Source: Gautieria morchelliformis
Taxonomy: Eukaryota; Basidiomycota; Agaricomycetes; Gomphales; Gomphaceae
NCBI GenBank assembly: GCA_015179125.1
Contig: WHVA01000373.1
Coordinates: 51,829 to 115,828 of the forward strand
Direction of reading: 5' to 3'
Length of the DNA: 64,000 nt
The translations under genes were made by a program, and so were the position numbers. Below the pieces are notes generated by a model. It saw nothing but the letters and a program-made list of their open reading frames with translations, was not told the DNA's origin and did no database searches. Shown here piece after piece: positions 1-10,842 of the stretch; within the stretch, counting starts at the first letter, position 1; every line of letters starts with the position of its first letter.

Positions 1-340
1 CCAAGTATCAGAGGGCGGCAGATCGACCAGAATGTAGACGTGAGCTCGGCTTCACCTCCAGTAAAAGCGATATGATCTCTGACAGTTTGTCAGTTCCTGG
101 TGAACCTTATGTGCTCGTCGTCAAGTCTACTCGTAATGACATCTCATGATCATTAGGTTGTCAAGGGCAGAACAAGAACTGAACAAGGGGAGACGTACAA
201 GGGGAAGGGGCTATAAGGGGGAGTCAATGTATTAATAAGCTTTGCTCGTCAATATCTCGTTGACACGATGAACGCCTAGCTGGTATCTGGAAGCTAAAAG
301 ACAATGAAGTTGGAGTATACCGAGTGTTATGTAAGCTGAG
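1..340 (-). repeat. F-box upstream repeat, inverted copy
   Basis: This segment is the reverse complement of the block directly upstream of the second F-box gene (4908-5232) and of the F-box pseudogene (18723-19045). In those two copies the block lies in direct orientation, ending in TCTGATACTTGG just before the shared GCACTGTGAAGCC stretch. Here it is flipped: it starts with the complement of that end and stops at TAAGCTGAG just before the same CACTGTGAAGCC. The left edge coincides with the window edge, so the true end of the inversion is not visible. Confidence 0.85.
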
Positions 341-470
341 TTCAGTCACTGTGAAGCCTTGGACGAGGCCCCTGACAACGATTCTGCGACCTTCACCACG
401 TGTCATTTGTTTCGACGACGGCACCAAGCCCTAAGTATCGATAATATCGTCACTGCAGTCTGCAGCGAGC

Positions 471-1756
471 ATGAGGGAGAGTAGGCTACCACGAGAGCTG
501 ATCGATGCCGTTACCGATAATCTCCATGAGGACCATGATCGTGATGGTTTACTCGCGTGTTCGCTGGTTTGCCGTTCATGGGTTCCCTCGAGCCAACGGC
601 GTCTTTTCCAGCGGATAACGTTTGTTCTGGACGGAGATGACTGCGAGCGAAAGGCTCAAACTTTCCTCAGTTCTCCTCATCTTTTCAATTACATCCGAGA
701 GCTGAAGGTGCACTTGCGTGGAGACTGGGCGGCCTGGAAACAGGCAACCCTGGATCAATCACTCCTCGCGGCGGTGTTGCGCAAGCTCAGCAAGCTCCAG
801 AGCATAGAGCTACGCAATCTGCATTTTCATGAATTGGCAGTAGATCTCCGGCAATCGCTCCGACGGGTACTCCTGCTACCCTCGCTCACGTCCCTAACAC
901 TCGAAATTTTTAACGATACAAGCATCAACTGCGTGAGCCTTCCATGCCTGCTGAAAGTCTAATGGCTTTATCGTTAACTTATGTCATTTTGCCGTCGTGG
1001 CAGTTTCAGAACCTCTTGACCCGAGGAGATCAAGAAAATGATGATGAACCAAGGGAGCGGATCTGCCTTTCTGATTTGGAGATTGGAGACAGATCTCGCC
1101 TACCCATTGATTGGTTTCTTGAGCCTCGATCGCCTTTTGAGATATCGCACATCCAGACTTTACGCGTAGTTTATTCCGACGAAGACGACGAGAAAGCTTT
1201 AAACCCCTTGCTTCGCACCATTGGCAGCTCACTCAAACATCTCGAATTTTATGCGCCACTTAGCAAGCAAACTCCTTGTGAGTGACCACCTATTTTGAAC
1301 TCAAATAGATTGTTTGACTTTATAGGCTTAGCGGTTGAGAACTTACATTCCAATATCAAACTGGAATTTAACTCCAATATTAGCTTCCTCTTTGTGTCCA
1401 GTATCGATTGTATGCAATTCGAGGACATGGACTCGGGCTCATTCGGGCGGGCCTGGCTTCTACGGCTCCTTTCTAATGTGGACACTTCTAACAAATTAGA
1501 GCAGCTCGATCTCGACGTGTTCACTGACATATTGGCGTATAGGGAGATGTGCTCACCTTCTGCTTGGGGTCAAGTTGATTGCATTCTTGCAGGAAAGTTT
1601 CGGAACCTGCAGAAGCTGAACATCCAGCTTTTGTGCTACACGAGCGAACAGGGTATCGACGCGTGTGAGGTTCGTCAGTGTATGCTTGACGCGCATCCGT
1701 TACTAGTAGAGCGAGGTGTTTCAGTGGATGTTCGGTGCGAAATTCTTCGGAGGTAG
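471..1756 (+). CDS. F-box protein, paralogue 1
   Basis: Three exons are inferred: 471-956, 1004-1277 and 1326-1756, giving about 396 aa in one open frame. The first intron (957-1003) is 47 nt with a weak GTCTAA donor; the second (1278-1325) starts GTGAGT. Residues 5-45 carry an F-box signature (LPRELID, then ACSLVCRSW and SQRRLF). F-box proteins of this family are substrate-binding subunits of SCF ubiquitin ligases and contact Skp1 through this motif; the substrate is unknown. The rest has weak leucine-rich periodicity. ATG 471 is the first in frame before the F-box and is shared with paralogue 2. Exon 1 is almost identical to paralogue 2, while exon 3 is clearly diverged. The upstream block is inverted relative to the other copies, so promoter function here may differ. 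Confidence 0.8.
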
Positions 1757-4700
1757 ATACAGATACAGATATATTGTGAATCAGCTTCAATATATGCAGC
1801 CGCACGCACTTGAACGTTATACATGTCGACTCTCGAGCATCCTGACGCGGCCGCTGCTCGCTCTAATTATATAGTGGCTCAGAAATAAAATATACTGTAC
1901 TTTTAAATTACAGCGCATCACTGTGGATAGCGGAACCATTGAAAACCCATAAGCCGACCCACCGGTTTTCAGTTTTCAATGATTCTGCCCCTGAAACAGC
2001 ACCCACTGAACAACCCACTGAAAAAACAACTTTGTGTAACAGAGTAGGATGCAGAAACATTATGGTTACACCGTCGCTTTTTATATTGTGCCAACCGCCT
2101 CGTGTTTTTGTTATACTGCTGTCGCGCCGCCTTTTGTCGTTTTGTCCTTCTTTTTATATATTCACTTGTTCCTCCCACGTGTCACCCTTGCCAGACAGGC
2201 CCTCTCTTAAACGTAGGGGGAAAGTGACCACATAACCGAGAAGCGGCTGAGGTAGATGATGCATGATGCATGTATGCCTTAGGCGGGGCATGCAAACAAA
2301 GCACATCGAGGCGCAGGTGTCAATATTCGATAGAGGAGCCTTGATTGCTGAGCACGCTACTGTAATATCGACTCATTATTAATTCTCATGAAGACTCGGA
2401 TCGAGTGCAGTGCAAAAAATTATGTTTCCTTTATTGTGCCACAGCATCTCCCGCTCATTCATGCAGATAACGAGGCCACGGACATCATTATCGGAGCATA
2501 TCATATATATATATATACAAGACGTACGCCTTTAGGACGAATCGCAGCCCTAACAAGTGTGCAATGCTGTGGGCTACTAGTATTGCGACGGCGGATGTTG
2601 GCTAACATACAGTAATAGGCTGCACGACTCGGAGCTTGGACGGTTGGTGCACGCAATCATGACGCACGCATGCCACATCGCCTTAGTTTCGACAAGCTTG
2701 AAAGTGGAGGTCCGGTCGTGAAGCAGCTCCTCACGAGATCTTCCGCGGCAAGCATCTGTCTAAGGTCATGCCATCTGATGGGAAGGGCTCGAGGGCCCCC
2801 TTCCCTTCATGTGCACTTCTTCCTCTGCGTATCGAGACCGGCTAATCAAGCCCCGTTCACTCAACAGCGTGCCGTCTCCACAAAATGATTGTCCCTCGCC
2901 ACATTCTTATTCCGAGTCCACCAAGAACAGTCAAAAGTTCCAGCACAACCAGCCCATGCAGGGTTGTCCAGTTCATTTCGGGCCGGCCATGTTTCTCGAC
3001 TCATAGATGCGTGTGCCAATGGCGTGCGATGATAACCAGCGTGCACCTGGCCCAAGAAAACGCGGCTGCTATGTTAGTACGTTACACAACACGCTATGCC
3101 GCTTTCAACCGAATCTGCGGGTTCAGGCTGCACCTTTCGAAATGATATCGATATTAATTAGGCTGCGAACAACTTCAAGAAATGTGCCGTATGAGACTGT
3201 GGGGGGTTGTTACATAACAGCTAGTCCCTGGGCTCAGAAAGGTCCTCGGGAATCAGGAAACAGGTCACTTCATTGTTTCTCCCCACAGCACCCGCGAAAT
3301 ACTCCGGGCTAACATCCAGAGTCGTAATGTCGTTTCCGAGTCCCCAATGCACCCAGGACGCTTCCTTCCAACTCCTTCTCACCGGATATCTCTTGGGCTT
3401 CGCGCCGACGCGACATTCCGCTTTCCCCTTCCCATCCCAGAAGAATGCGAATTTGGTCTAATTATAGCTGGTGAAATCAAGAAGTGGGTCATGCCACTCC
3501 TCGAGGTTGTGGTACTGCCGTTGATGCCCGGCAGACCACCAAATGCCCCGTAGCTGTAAAGGTGCAATCGTCCTGGGCCATGGGTAGTAACCAAGATGCC
3601 TTCTCCATTGGTGAAAACCATCGGAATATTTATCTGATTATATGCATAATTTGAGTTCCAAGTGATTGCTCTCGATCAAGCTAGGAGCTTACTTACAACT
3701 CTGAAACGGTTGGTAGCGCTGGAAGGAACGTCTGCACTCAGTCCACTATAGGGAGAGTAGCGAGGGACTAACCTACAAGGTAATTAAATCTGTACACTTC
3801 GTGTAACAGAATAGGATGCAGAAACCTTATGCGTACACCGTCGCTTTTTATATTGTGCCAACCGCCCCAGGAACACCCTTGCTAGACTCCTAAACATAGG
3901 GATAACTCGAACACGTAGCCGAGAAAGGGCTGAGATTCATGTATGCCAAAACACAATATTGAGGCGCATTGCCGATTGCATAAGGTAGGACTCGGGCCGC
4001 AGTGCCAAAAAATTCGTGTTTCCTTTATCGTGAGCATCTCTCGCTTTCAGATAATTAGGGCACATCATTATCGGAACATATACTAACACACAAGACGTAC
4101 GCTTTTAGAAACGAATCGCAGCCCTAACAAGTTGCGCAATGCATTAAGAGGCGAAATTCCTGCCATTTATCAATTTTAGATGGTACTCACTGCGCCTAAT
4201 CGCTGCGTCATGGACGCGCTAGCGCGTCTGCATGTAATGCTATTACATGTTCCGCATGCACGCAGCATCGTAGTTTAGAACGCCACTCTCGCGCCATACC
4301 GTCAAGAGTTGAAGGGGTTTCCGTATGTAGCACCTCGGTATATAGGGGCCCACATCCGGATCCTGCAGCAGGAATTTCAGCCAGCACGTGAATGAGCACG
4401 CATTGCATAAGTGTGCGGGCAGTAAGTACTCCACGGTCCAAGGGAACCAAAGGACCCAGGGGAGAGGCTTCCCAACTAGGTGCTCGAGATTGACCATCCG
4501 CGATGTTAAGTAATAGACAAGCGGAACACATCTACGTACCTCCCAACCGGACAGATGTGAGTGAACTGAAGAAACTGGGTCACTAGCCCCCGGATCAGGA
4601 TCAGGCCCACGACTCGGAGTCTGTCACGCCCACACACGACTTCGGGATGATTTAGAACTTGTCTGCAGACAAAAATGCGTACTTCTTGACAGGGTTCATA

Positions 4701-4900
4701 TACGATAATGTGACGCATTGCCAGAAACTAGGCCTTGAAAGTGAAACCGTCCGCGAGCAGACCAGAGTCAAGTAGATGCATTGAGTCCATAGTGAAGGGA
4801 ACACTTTGCATATCAACTCCTCTCCGACAGGCGTAGACATGCAAAGTGTTCGAGCCGAGTCTGGCTCGTAAATTTTACAAGACAATTATGGGGACTGACC
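1757..4900. other. Long intergenic region with a diverged direct repeat
   Basis: No gene is well supported over this 3.1 kb. A stretch beginning at about 2027 (GTGTAACAGAGTAGGATGCA, then a TTTTTATATTGTGCCAACCGCC block) and running to about 2560 recurs in shortened, diverged form at about 3796-4135. The two copies also share CGAATCGCAGCCCTAACAAG at 2539 and 4112. This looks like one repeat unit inserted or duplicated twice. Confidence 0.5.
3225..3765 (-). pseudogene. Unrecognised gene relic
   Basis: On the minus strand one frame gives a protein-like stretch rich in Trp, Glu and Asp (for example FAFFWDGKGKAECRVGAK and KEASWVHWGLGND), ending in PEDLSEPRD and a stop near 3225. Upstream (about 3640-3700) is a plausible intron with a GTAAGT donor and an ATAATCAG acceptor. 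An in-frame TAA near 3464 interrupts the long exon, so the gene is either broken or has another small intron. I do not recognise the family. Confidence 0.3.
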
Positions 4901-4907
4901 CGCATCA

Positions 4908-5232
4908 CTCAGCTTACATAACACTCCAACTTTACTTAGCTTCCGGATACCAGCTAGGCGATCATCGTGTCAACGAGATATTAACGAGCAAAGCTGATTA
5001 ATTCTTTGGCTCTCCCTTGTAGCCCCTTGTACGTCTGTTCAGTAACTTCAGTTCTTGTTCTGCCCTTGACTACCTAATGACTATGACATGTCATCACGAG
5101 TAGTCTTGACGACGAGCACATAAGGTTCACCGGGAACTGACAAACCATCAGATCTCATATCGCTTTCGCCACTGGAGGTGAAGCCGAGCTCACATCTCCA
5201 TTCTGGTCGATCTGCCGCCCTCTGATACTTGG
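4908..5232 (+). repeat. F-box upstream repeat, direct copy
   Basis: This block is shared with 18723-19045 in the same orientation and with 1-340 in the opposite orientation. It sits about 145 bp upstream of the ATG of F-box paralogue 2 and probably belongs to the duplicated promoter region. Confidence 0.8.
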
Positions 5233-5374
5233 TACCATCGAGCGCACTGTGAAGCCTTGAACGAGGCCCCTGACATTCTGCGACCTTTACCACGTGTCAT
5301 TTGCTTCGACGAATGCACCAAGCCCGAAGTATTGATTATCCTCCCAATATCGTCACTGCAGTCTCCACACGGGC

Positions 5375-6678
5375 ATGAGGGACAGTAGGCTACCACGAGA
5401 GCTGATCGATGCCGTTACCGATAATCTCCATGAGGACCATGATCACGATGGTTTACTTGCGTGTTCGCTGGTTTGCCGTTCATGGGTTCCCTCGAGCCAA
5501 CGGCGTCTTTTCCGGCGGATAACGTTTGTTCTGGACGGAGATGACTGCGAGCGAAAGGCTCAAACTTTCCTCAGTTCTCCTCATCTTTTCAATTACATCC
5601 GAGAGCTGAAGGTGCACTTGCGTGGAGACTGGGCGGCCTGGAAACAGGCAACCCTGGATCAATCACTCCTCGCGGCGGTGTTGCGCAAGCTCAGCAAGCT
5701 CCAGAGCATAGAGCTACGCAATCTGCATTTTCATGAATTGGCAGTAGATCTCCGGCAATCGCTCCGACGGGTACTCCTGCTACCCTCGCTCACGTCCCTA
5801 ACACTCGAAATTTTTAACGATACAAGCATCAACTGCGTGAGCCTTCCATGCCTGCTGAAAGTCTAATGGCTTTATCGTTAACTTATGTCATTTTGCCGTC
5901 GTGGCAGTTTCAGAACCTCTTGACCCGAGGAGATCAAGAAAATGATGATGAACCAAGGGAGCGGATCTGCCTTTCTGATTTGGAGATTGGAGACAGATCT
6001 CGCCTACCCATTGATTGGTTTCTTGAGCCTCGATCGCCTTTTGAGATGTCGCACATACAGACTTTACGCGTAACTTCCGACGAAGACGACGAGAAAGCTT
6101 TAAACCGCCTGCTTCGCACCATTGGCAGCTCACTCAAACATCTCGAATTTTATGTGTCATATTGGGACAAATGCACGCGTGAGTGACCACCTATCTTGAA
6201 CTCGAAGAGACTGTTTGACTGTATAGGCTTAGCGGTTGAAAACTTACATTTCGACATCAAACTGGAATTTAACCCCAATATTAGCTTCCTACGTTTGACC
6301 AATATCGACTGTAAGCTATTCGACTTGATGGTCTCGGACACATTCGGGCTGGCCTGGCTTCTACGGTTCCTTTCCAATATTGACACTTCCAACAAATTAG
6401 AGCAGATCGAACTCGAAGTGGTATTTGACATTGATGAGTTTAGGGAGACGTGCTCAGCTTCTGCTTGGGGCCAAGTTGATTGCATTCTTGCAGGGAAGTT
6501 TCGGAACCTGCAGAAGCTGGACATCCAGCTTTTGGCGACCACGGGCGATGGGAGCGTCACGGACGAAGATCGTATCGACATGTGTGTGGCTCGTCGGTGT
6601 ATGCTTGACGCGTATCCGTTGTTAGTAGAGCGAGGTGTTTCAGTGGATGTTCGGTGCGAAATTCCTTCATGGATGTGA
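5375..6678 (+). CDS. F-box protein, paralogue 2
   Basis: Exons 5375-5860, 5908-6178 and 6227-6678 give about 402 aa, with introns at the same places and phases as paralogue 1. The N-terminal F-box (LPRELID, ACSLVCRSW, SQRRLF) marks a predicted SCF ubiquitin-ligase adaptor. From 5375 to about 6045 the sequence is nearly identical to 471-1141, with only a few substitutions (for example E to D at residue 3). Exon 3 differs at many positions and is slightly longer (a TTGDGSVTDEDR insertion near the C-terminus). All splice sites look usable and no internal stop is seen. Substrate unknown. Confidence 0.82.
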
Positions 6679-6960
6679 CGTAGATCCAGATACATAAGTA
6701 TATAGTGTTGCCGGCTTGGATAGAGGCTGCTCCGGCCCTTGCTCCGGCAACACTTTGAGTTTGCCTGCCACTTTGGTGCTTCTGCGGGGGTAAGAAGTTT
6801 GTTTGAGTGTTCCGTGATGCAGAAGCAAGCATCGCTGTAAACCTATTCGCACCGTGAGGAATTGCCTGGGCCTTGATTGGACCAGCTTCCTTCGCCGATG
6901 CACTCAAGCAAGTTGTACGTGTCGATTTAAGGCTCCGCTGCCTGAGATCATCCAACAATC
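6679..6960. other. Intergenic, nothing recognised
   Basis: This is the 3' flank of F-box paralogue 2. I see no conserved coding signal. It ends where the terminal inverted repeat of the next element begins. Confidence 0.4.
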
Positions 6961-7196
6961 AGGTTGAACCGAGGGCACCCCGGCCACAGGGAGCCATCGT
7001 CCATGGACACGTCACTGACGCGTCCATGGACACTTAACGAGACCATAAGGCTCCATAGGAGCCATTTCCAACCACCATGTCTTCCGCGCCGCAGAAACTG
7101 CTCCAGACTCCATCTATCGCCCTCGCTGTTCAAGGAGGTGACCAACATGCCCTGCCTACATCCACACTCGACGCAAAACGCCATATCAAAGCTAAT

Positions 7197-7400
7197 GTAA
7201 GTGCCTTAGGTGCTCCACACCGCCGCCTTCGCTGAACACTCGCGCCTCCCCCTTTTCCGCTCGTGATATACCCTCCTCCTTCTTGGATCTCACTCGCACA
7301 TTTTGATGTGTTCTTCTGGCTGCTCGCATCACAGCTAAGGTGAGTGCCTCGTTGCTCCACAACGCTGAACACTCGCGTCTCCCCCTTTGCCATTCGTGGA
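7197..7400. repeat. Short diverged direct repeat
   Basis: A unit of about 65 bp around GCTGAACACTCGCG(C/T)CTCCCCC occurs at about 7197-7266 and again at about 7335-7398, with small indels. It lies in the GC-rich left part of the candidate TIR element. Confidence 0.55.
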
Positions 7401-7782
7401 CACGTGCAGCTACGTCAGCGGCAATAAACACCGCCCACCTACAGTCATAGCTTCTTCCACAATCTGTTTGTACGACTCGCACCAGCTGATCAATCACTCC
7501 GAGTCATCCTTGCCCCAATGAGCCTCGAGTAGCCTAACCATACCCCCGGTGACTTCGCTGCGAAGCTGCCACGTCGTCTTCTTGGTGCCGCTCCCTTCTC
7601 CAGCACAACCCGAACAACCCCATCACCGTTCGAATCACCATGCGCCATGCGACCGCCGCCGCCCCAGGGTGCTCCTTTTTTGCCCGGGTGGCTTCGGCGC
7701 CTCTCAGGCTTTTTTTCCTGGTGACATCTGCTCGACTTTCCGAACGTGACTATTCCGAAGACACGATACGTATGCTGTTCCC

Positions 7783-8376
7783 ATGCCAAGTCTCGTCCCG
7801 TCCGCCCCGCCTTTATACCGGGCTACGCAACGCTGTCCGTCCTCTTCGTCGTGTCCTACGGCTTGCACGTCCGCTCCTGGCCAGACACAGCTTCCGCCCT
7901 CCACCGCGCTGTTGCGCCGTCCCCTCACCGTGCTCGTCATCGCGCACACGCTGTATACACTCCGCCTCCTACTCCATTCCTACAACTTTTGCGTAACGTA
8001 CAGCCCGTGCCCGCCCGCACACTGGGCGCCGTGCGTGCACGTCTCGGACTTCGCCCTGTTCGCGCTCGCATCGACTGTCCTGCCGTACCTCCGCGCTCTC
8101 GTCCTCACCTCGCTCCTCACCGCCCGCTCGGCGTGCTCGCCGCTGCATTCTTCGCCGAGGTGTGGTGGGTTGATGGCGAGATCGCGTTCCGTCTTTCACT
8201 GGGTTTGGGTGAATCAGCGTGCGGGACCGTATCAGGATGGAGGGGTGTGGCCTGGCCTGGTCTGCGGTGGGAAGGCAGCGGCGAGGAGGGTCATCCGTAT
8301 TTCGCAATGGATCCTATATTCCACTGTACATAACCGGCTCAAAACTAACAATTTTGATAAATACGTGCGGCATTAG
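7783..8376 (+). CDS. Unrecognised ORF in GC-rich segment
   Basis: This frame contains two hydrophobic stretches (around TVLVIAHTLYTLRLLL and FALFALASTVLPYLRALVLT) that could be membrane segments. Overlapping frames at 7640-7996 and 7746-8333 are also open because the DNA is GC-rich, so being open is weak evidence. The hydrophobic stretch suggests a remnant of a small membrane protein. No family recognised; it may be non-coding. Confidence 0.2.
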   Translation: MPSLVPSAPPLYRATQRCPSSSSCPTACTSAPGQTQLPPSTALLRRPLTVLVIAHTLYTLRLLLHSYNFCVTYSPCPPAHWAPCVHVSDFALFALASTVLPYLRALVLTSLLTARSACSPLHSSPRCGGLMARSRSVFHWVWVNQRAGPYQDGGVWPGLVCGGKAAARRVIRISQWILYSTVHNRLKTNNFDKYVRH

Positions 8377-8379
8377 CAC

Positions 8380-9717
8380 ATTGCGATACCTCAATCTATG
8401 ACGATCACCTGCTTCACAATAGGTTGAGCGACCGTTAGGTAGTGGGTTTTTGCATTCAATATCACCGGCACAGCAGGGATGTCCGAGAGTGACACCATCA
8501 GTGACCACCGATCGTATCCCATCTACAATGTCAATTTAACAGGCGTTGAGAATGGAAAAGCACAGCTCACAGCTGATCCCATTGGCATCTTTAGAGACAT
8601 GTGTGCACTTCTCACATGCATGATTTCAATGCTCCTGCCCAACTCCCATCATACAATCATTGCGTGCTTCAAGAGCGGGACGAAGGCGATCTGCTTGACT
8701 TGAGCACTGGTGAGGGATTTGTAATACATCCGAGCGCGCAGTAAGGTCAAGGAGGAGCGAATGGATATAAAATGTGTTCCAGACATCTTCGGAGTAGCAT
8801 GTTAGCTTGACCTTCCAATCTCGTGGCAAGAGATTCTTGATGGTTGGAGACAGAAACGCTTGATTAAATATTATGTCACAATTCGTAGCTGAAGTCCTAA
8901 ACGGAAGTTGATGATTATTGAGCATTCACATTACCTTAGGACTTACCAAGCTGAATTCATCATGGTAGCAAAGATTTCACAGGCAGAAGATTGAAAGAAG
9001 AATTTTTGGGACACCTGGATAACATCAGGGACACCCGAGTAGTAAGTGCGTAATGATGCTTGTGCATGAACACGGTAGTTGTGGTGATATCTTGTATGAC
9101 AATCTCACAATAACCTTCAGTATTATTGTATACTAAAAATGTGTAACTCACTTCGGCAGTAGAATGAAGTTGTATAGCATGGCATCGGTCCATATTCTTT
9201 TGTCAGTAACGTTGCGGCATATGTACTGGGTTCTGTAAACGAGGACGAGCCCACTGGGGTGTACTTCCATAATGCTGACATTCTGGATCAATGCAGACAC
9301 GATGAGGTAGAAAGAATTCATAATAGGCTGCAAGTGATATGTTAAATACAGGCAGCGAACCACTCGGTCAGATTTACCTATGCTATGAGCCGGACCATGC
9401 CTCAGAAATAAAGGTAGAAGTGAATTTGATCGTTGGAATTGAGGCTCTCTAGAATCGGTGGCCTTGGTCCAAGCCATATGCTTCCAAGTAAGCCAGATAT
9501 ATTTTACCATTTCGGTGTCCAGCCCCAGCACATCACATATAAAATTGTGCACAGAAATTGGCAGTGCATCTGGGGGACCAATGTAATCGTAAGGCTGGTT
9601 CCATTTTATTCGCTCGCAAAGGTGTTGGATAAGGTTGACAAATGTGATAAGCTGTTCAAAGCTGACAGCTTGAAGGAGACTGAGGTTGACACTAAGCAGT
9701 GAAAAAAGTGTCGACAT
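8380..9717 (-). pseudogene. KDZ-associated CxC5/CxC6 protein, probably decayed
   Basis: Read from 9717 on the minus strand, the N-terminus (MSTLFSLLSVNLSLLQAVSF, then FEQLITFV) matches what I know of CxC5-like cysteine-cluster proteins associated with KDZ transposases. In order follow a Cys pair in CIDPECQ (about 9275), the region YYSGVPDVIQVSQKFF (about 9000), a core SATNCDIIFNQAFLSP...DWKV with SEDVWNTFYIHSLLLDL (8690-8910), and a CxC6-type stretch VTDGVTLGHPCCA...ECKNPLPN...YCEA (8390-8505). The pieces lie in different frames separated by possible introns. Some joins look imperfect (the normal HDCK-like site reads GDIECK) and the C-terminus runs out near 8380. Related proteins are of unknown function. 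Confidence 0.65.
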
Positions 9718-9926
9718 ATCGCTAGAGTAGATATATACAAACAGCGAAGCGATTCGTGCCACGGTAAGCTTAGGAGTGTGCTCGTTGTGGCCGGCGATGA
9801 GTCCGTATGTAACGTTGTGGGCCTTAGGCCCACAGTCAACTATATTACCTAACACATTCTAGGGTTTGTCCATGGACGCGTCCGCGGACCGGCGCTCCCC
9901 ATGGCTGGGGCGTTCTGGTTGAACCT

Positions 9927-10842
9927 AAACACTTTAATGCTTTTCATATGCTTGGAATCCAAGTCGGCATATGACCTTCCTTTTCAGCATTTTCCCGAGC
10001 ATCCCCGACACCGCCTGCGGTATGGCACTCGCTCTAGGTCCTTGCTTTGGAATCTCAACCATTCATTCAACCTATTGTAGACTTGTGTTGAATGGCGGCA
10101 CTTGGATGCTGTCAGTGGTGCGCTTCCCGGGATCAGTTACCGAGGCTCGCCACCCCGTAGTTGCGTACGCGTATAGGTCGGTGTAAACACTGGAACAAAG
10201 TAGTGACGCCAGCATGTCAGCGATCCAGAGTCCAGGCAGTGATGAGCCGGCGGATCGGGATGGCGTGTCGTATCCACGTCGTAGCACCGCCACTGGGAGC
10301 GTACTTATTGACACATCACAGCGGAAGAGGGACAGCCTTATAAGCACGCGCGGCATATGTGGATTTCTCTCCATCCAGAGGCAGAGGGCTATAAGTACCA
10401 TGGCCCGGGATTGAGGTTCTTGCTGTCCGGTTAGATCATTAGATGAGCTCGGAGTCGAAGCCTGCAATGCAGATACGGATCATTGCTGTGAATAAGCATA
10501 GATATTGGTCGCGGGGGGGAGGTTGCTCATGGAATTATTCACAGTGATGCTCCCCACGTGTGGCGCTTTCACTGGGAGCGCCAACGAACTGGTGGAGCTT
10601 TATTCGCAAAAACGATTATTGTATGACGCATTATGTCTCGCCGCCAAGTGTGTTTACAAAGCCCTGCGGTGCTCAAGTTCCTCTACGCCGAGGTCTCAAT
10701 TCGCACTCCTTGCAAAGTTCATCGGTGAGTTGCTCGTCTATAATCCTACTCGTTTCAAGTTAGTGGCCCTACACTCTCGCGATACAGCGCGATTTCTATT
10801 CCCCCAGTTACGCCTAAATACTGTCGATAACAGTACGACAAC
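9927..10842. other. Intergenic region, nothing recognised
   Basis: This region lies between the candidate TIR element and the first orphan-family gene. An open frame at 10505-10846 ends four bases past the ATG of the next gene and is more likely 5' leader than coding sequence. Confidence 0.35.

Larger units (their letters stand above)
6961..9926. mobile_element. Candidate DNA element with imperfect TIRs carrying a CxC5/CxC6 gene
   Basis: The left end (6961-7033) and the reverse complement of the right end (9865-9926) align imperfectly. Both start AGGTT(G/C)AACC, pass through a GC-rich CCCC(G/A)GCCA...GGGAGC block, and finish with GACGCGTCCATGGACA. The enclosed 3 kb has a GC-rich left third and a KDZ-associated CxC5/CxC6 gene on the minus strand. 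No obvious target-site duplication flanks the ends. KDZ-associated cysteine-cluster genes often lie near KDZ transposons, but no transposase is present, so if mobile this would be non-autonomous. Confidence 0.45.

Noticed and set aside
944-1285. F-box paralogue 1 as three separate small genes
   Set aside because: The open frames join in phase through short GT-AG introns that are conserved in paralogue 2.
7549-8376. A confident membrane-protein gene in the GC-rich segment
   Set aside because: Several overlapping frames are open because of base composition, and none shows a recognisable family or clean splice structure.
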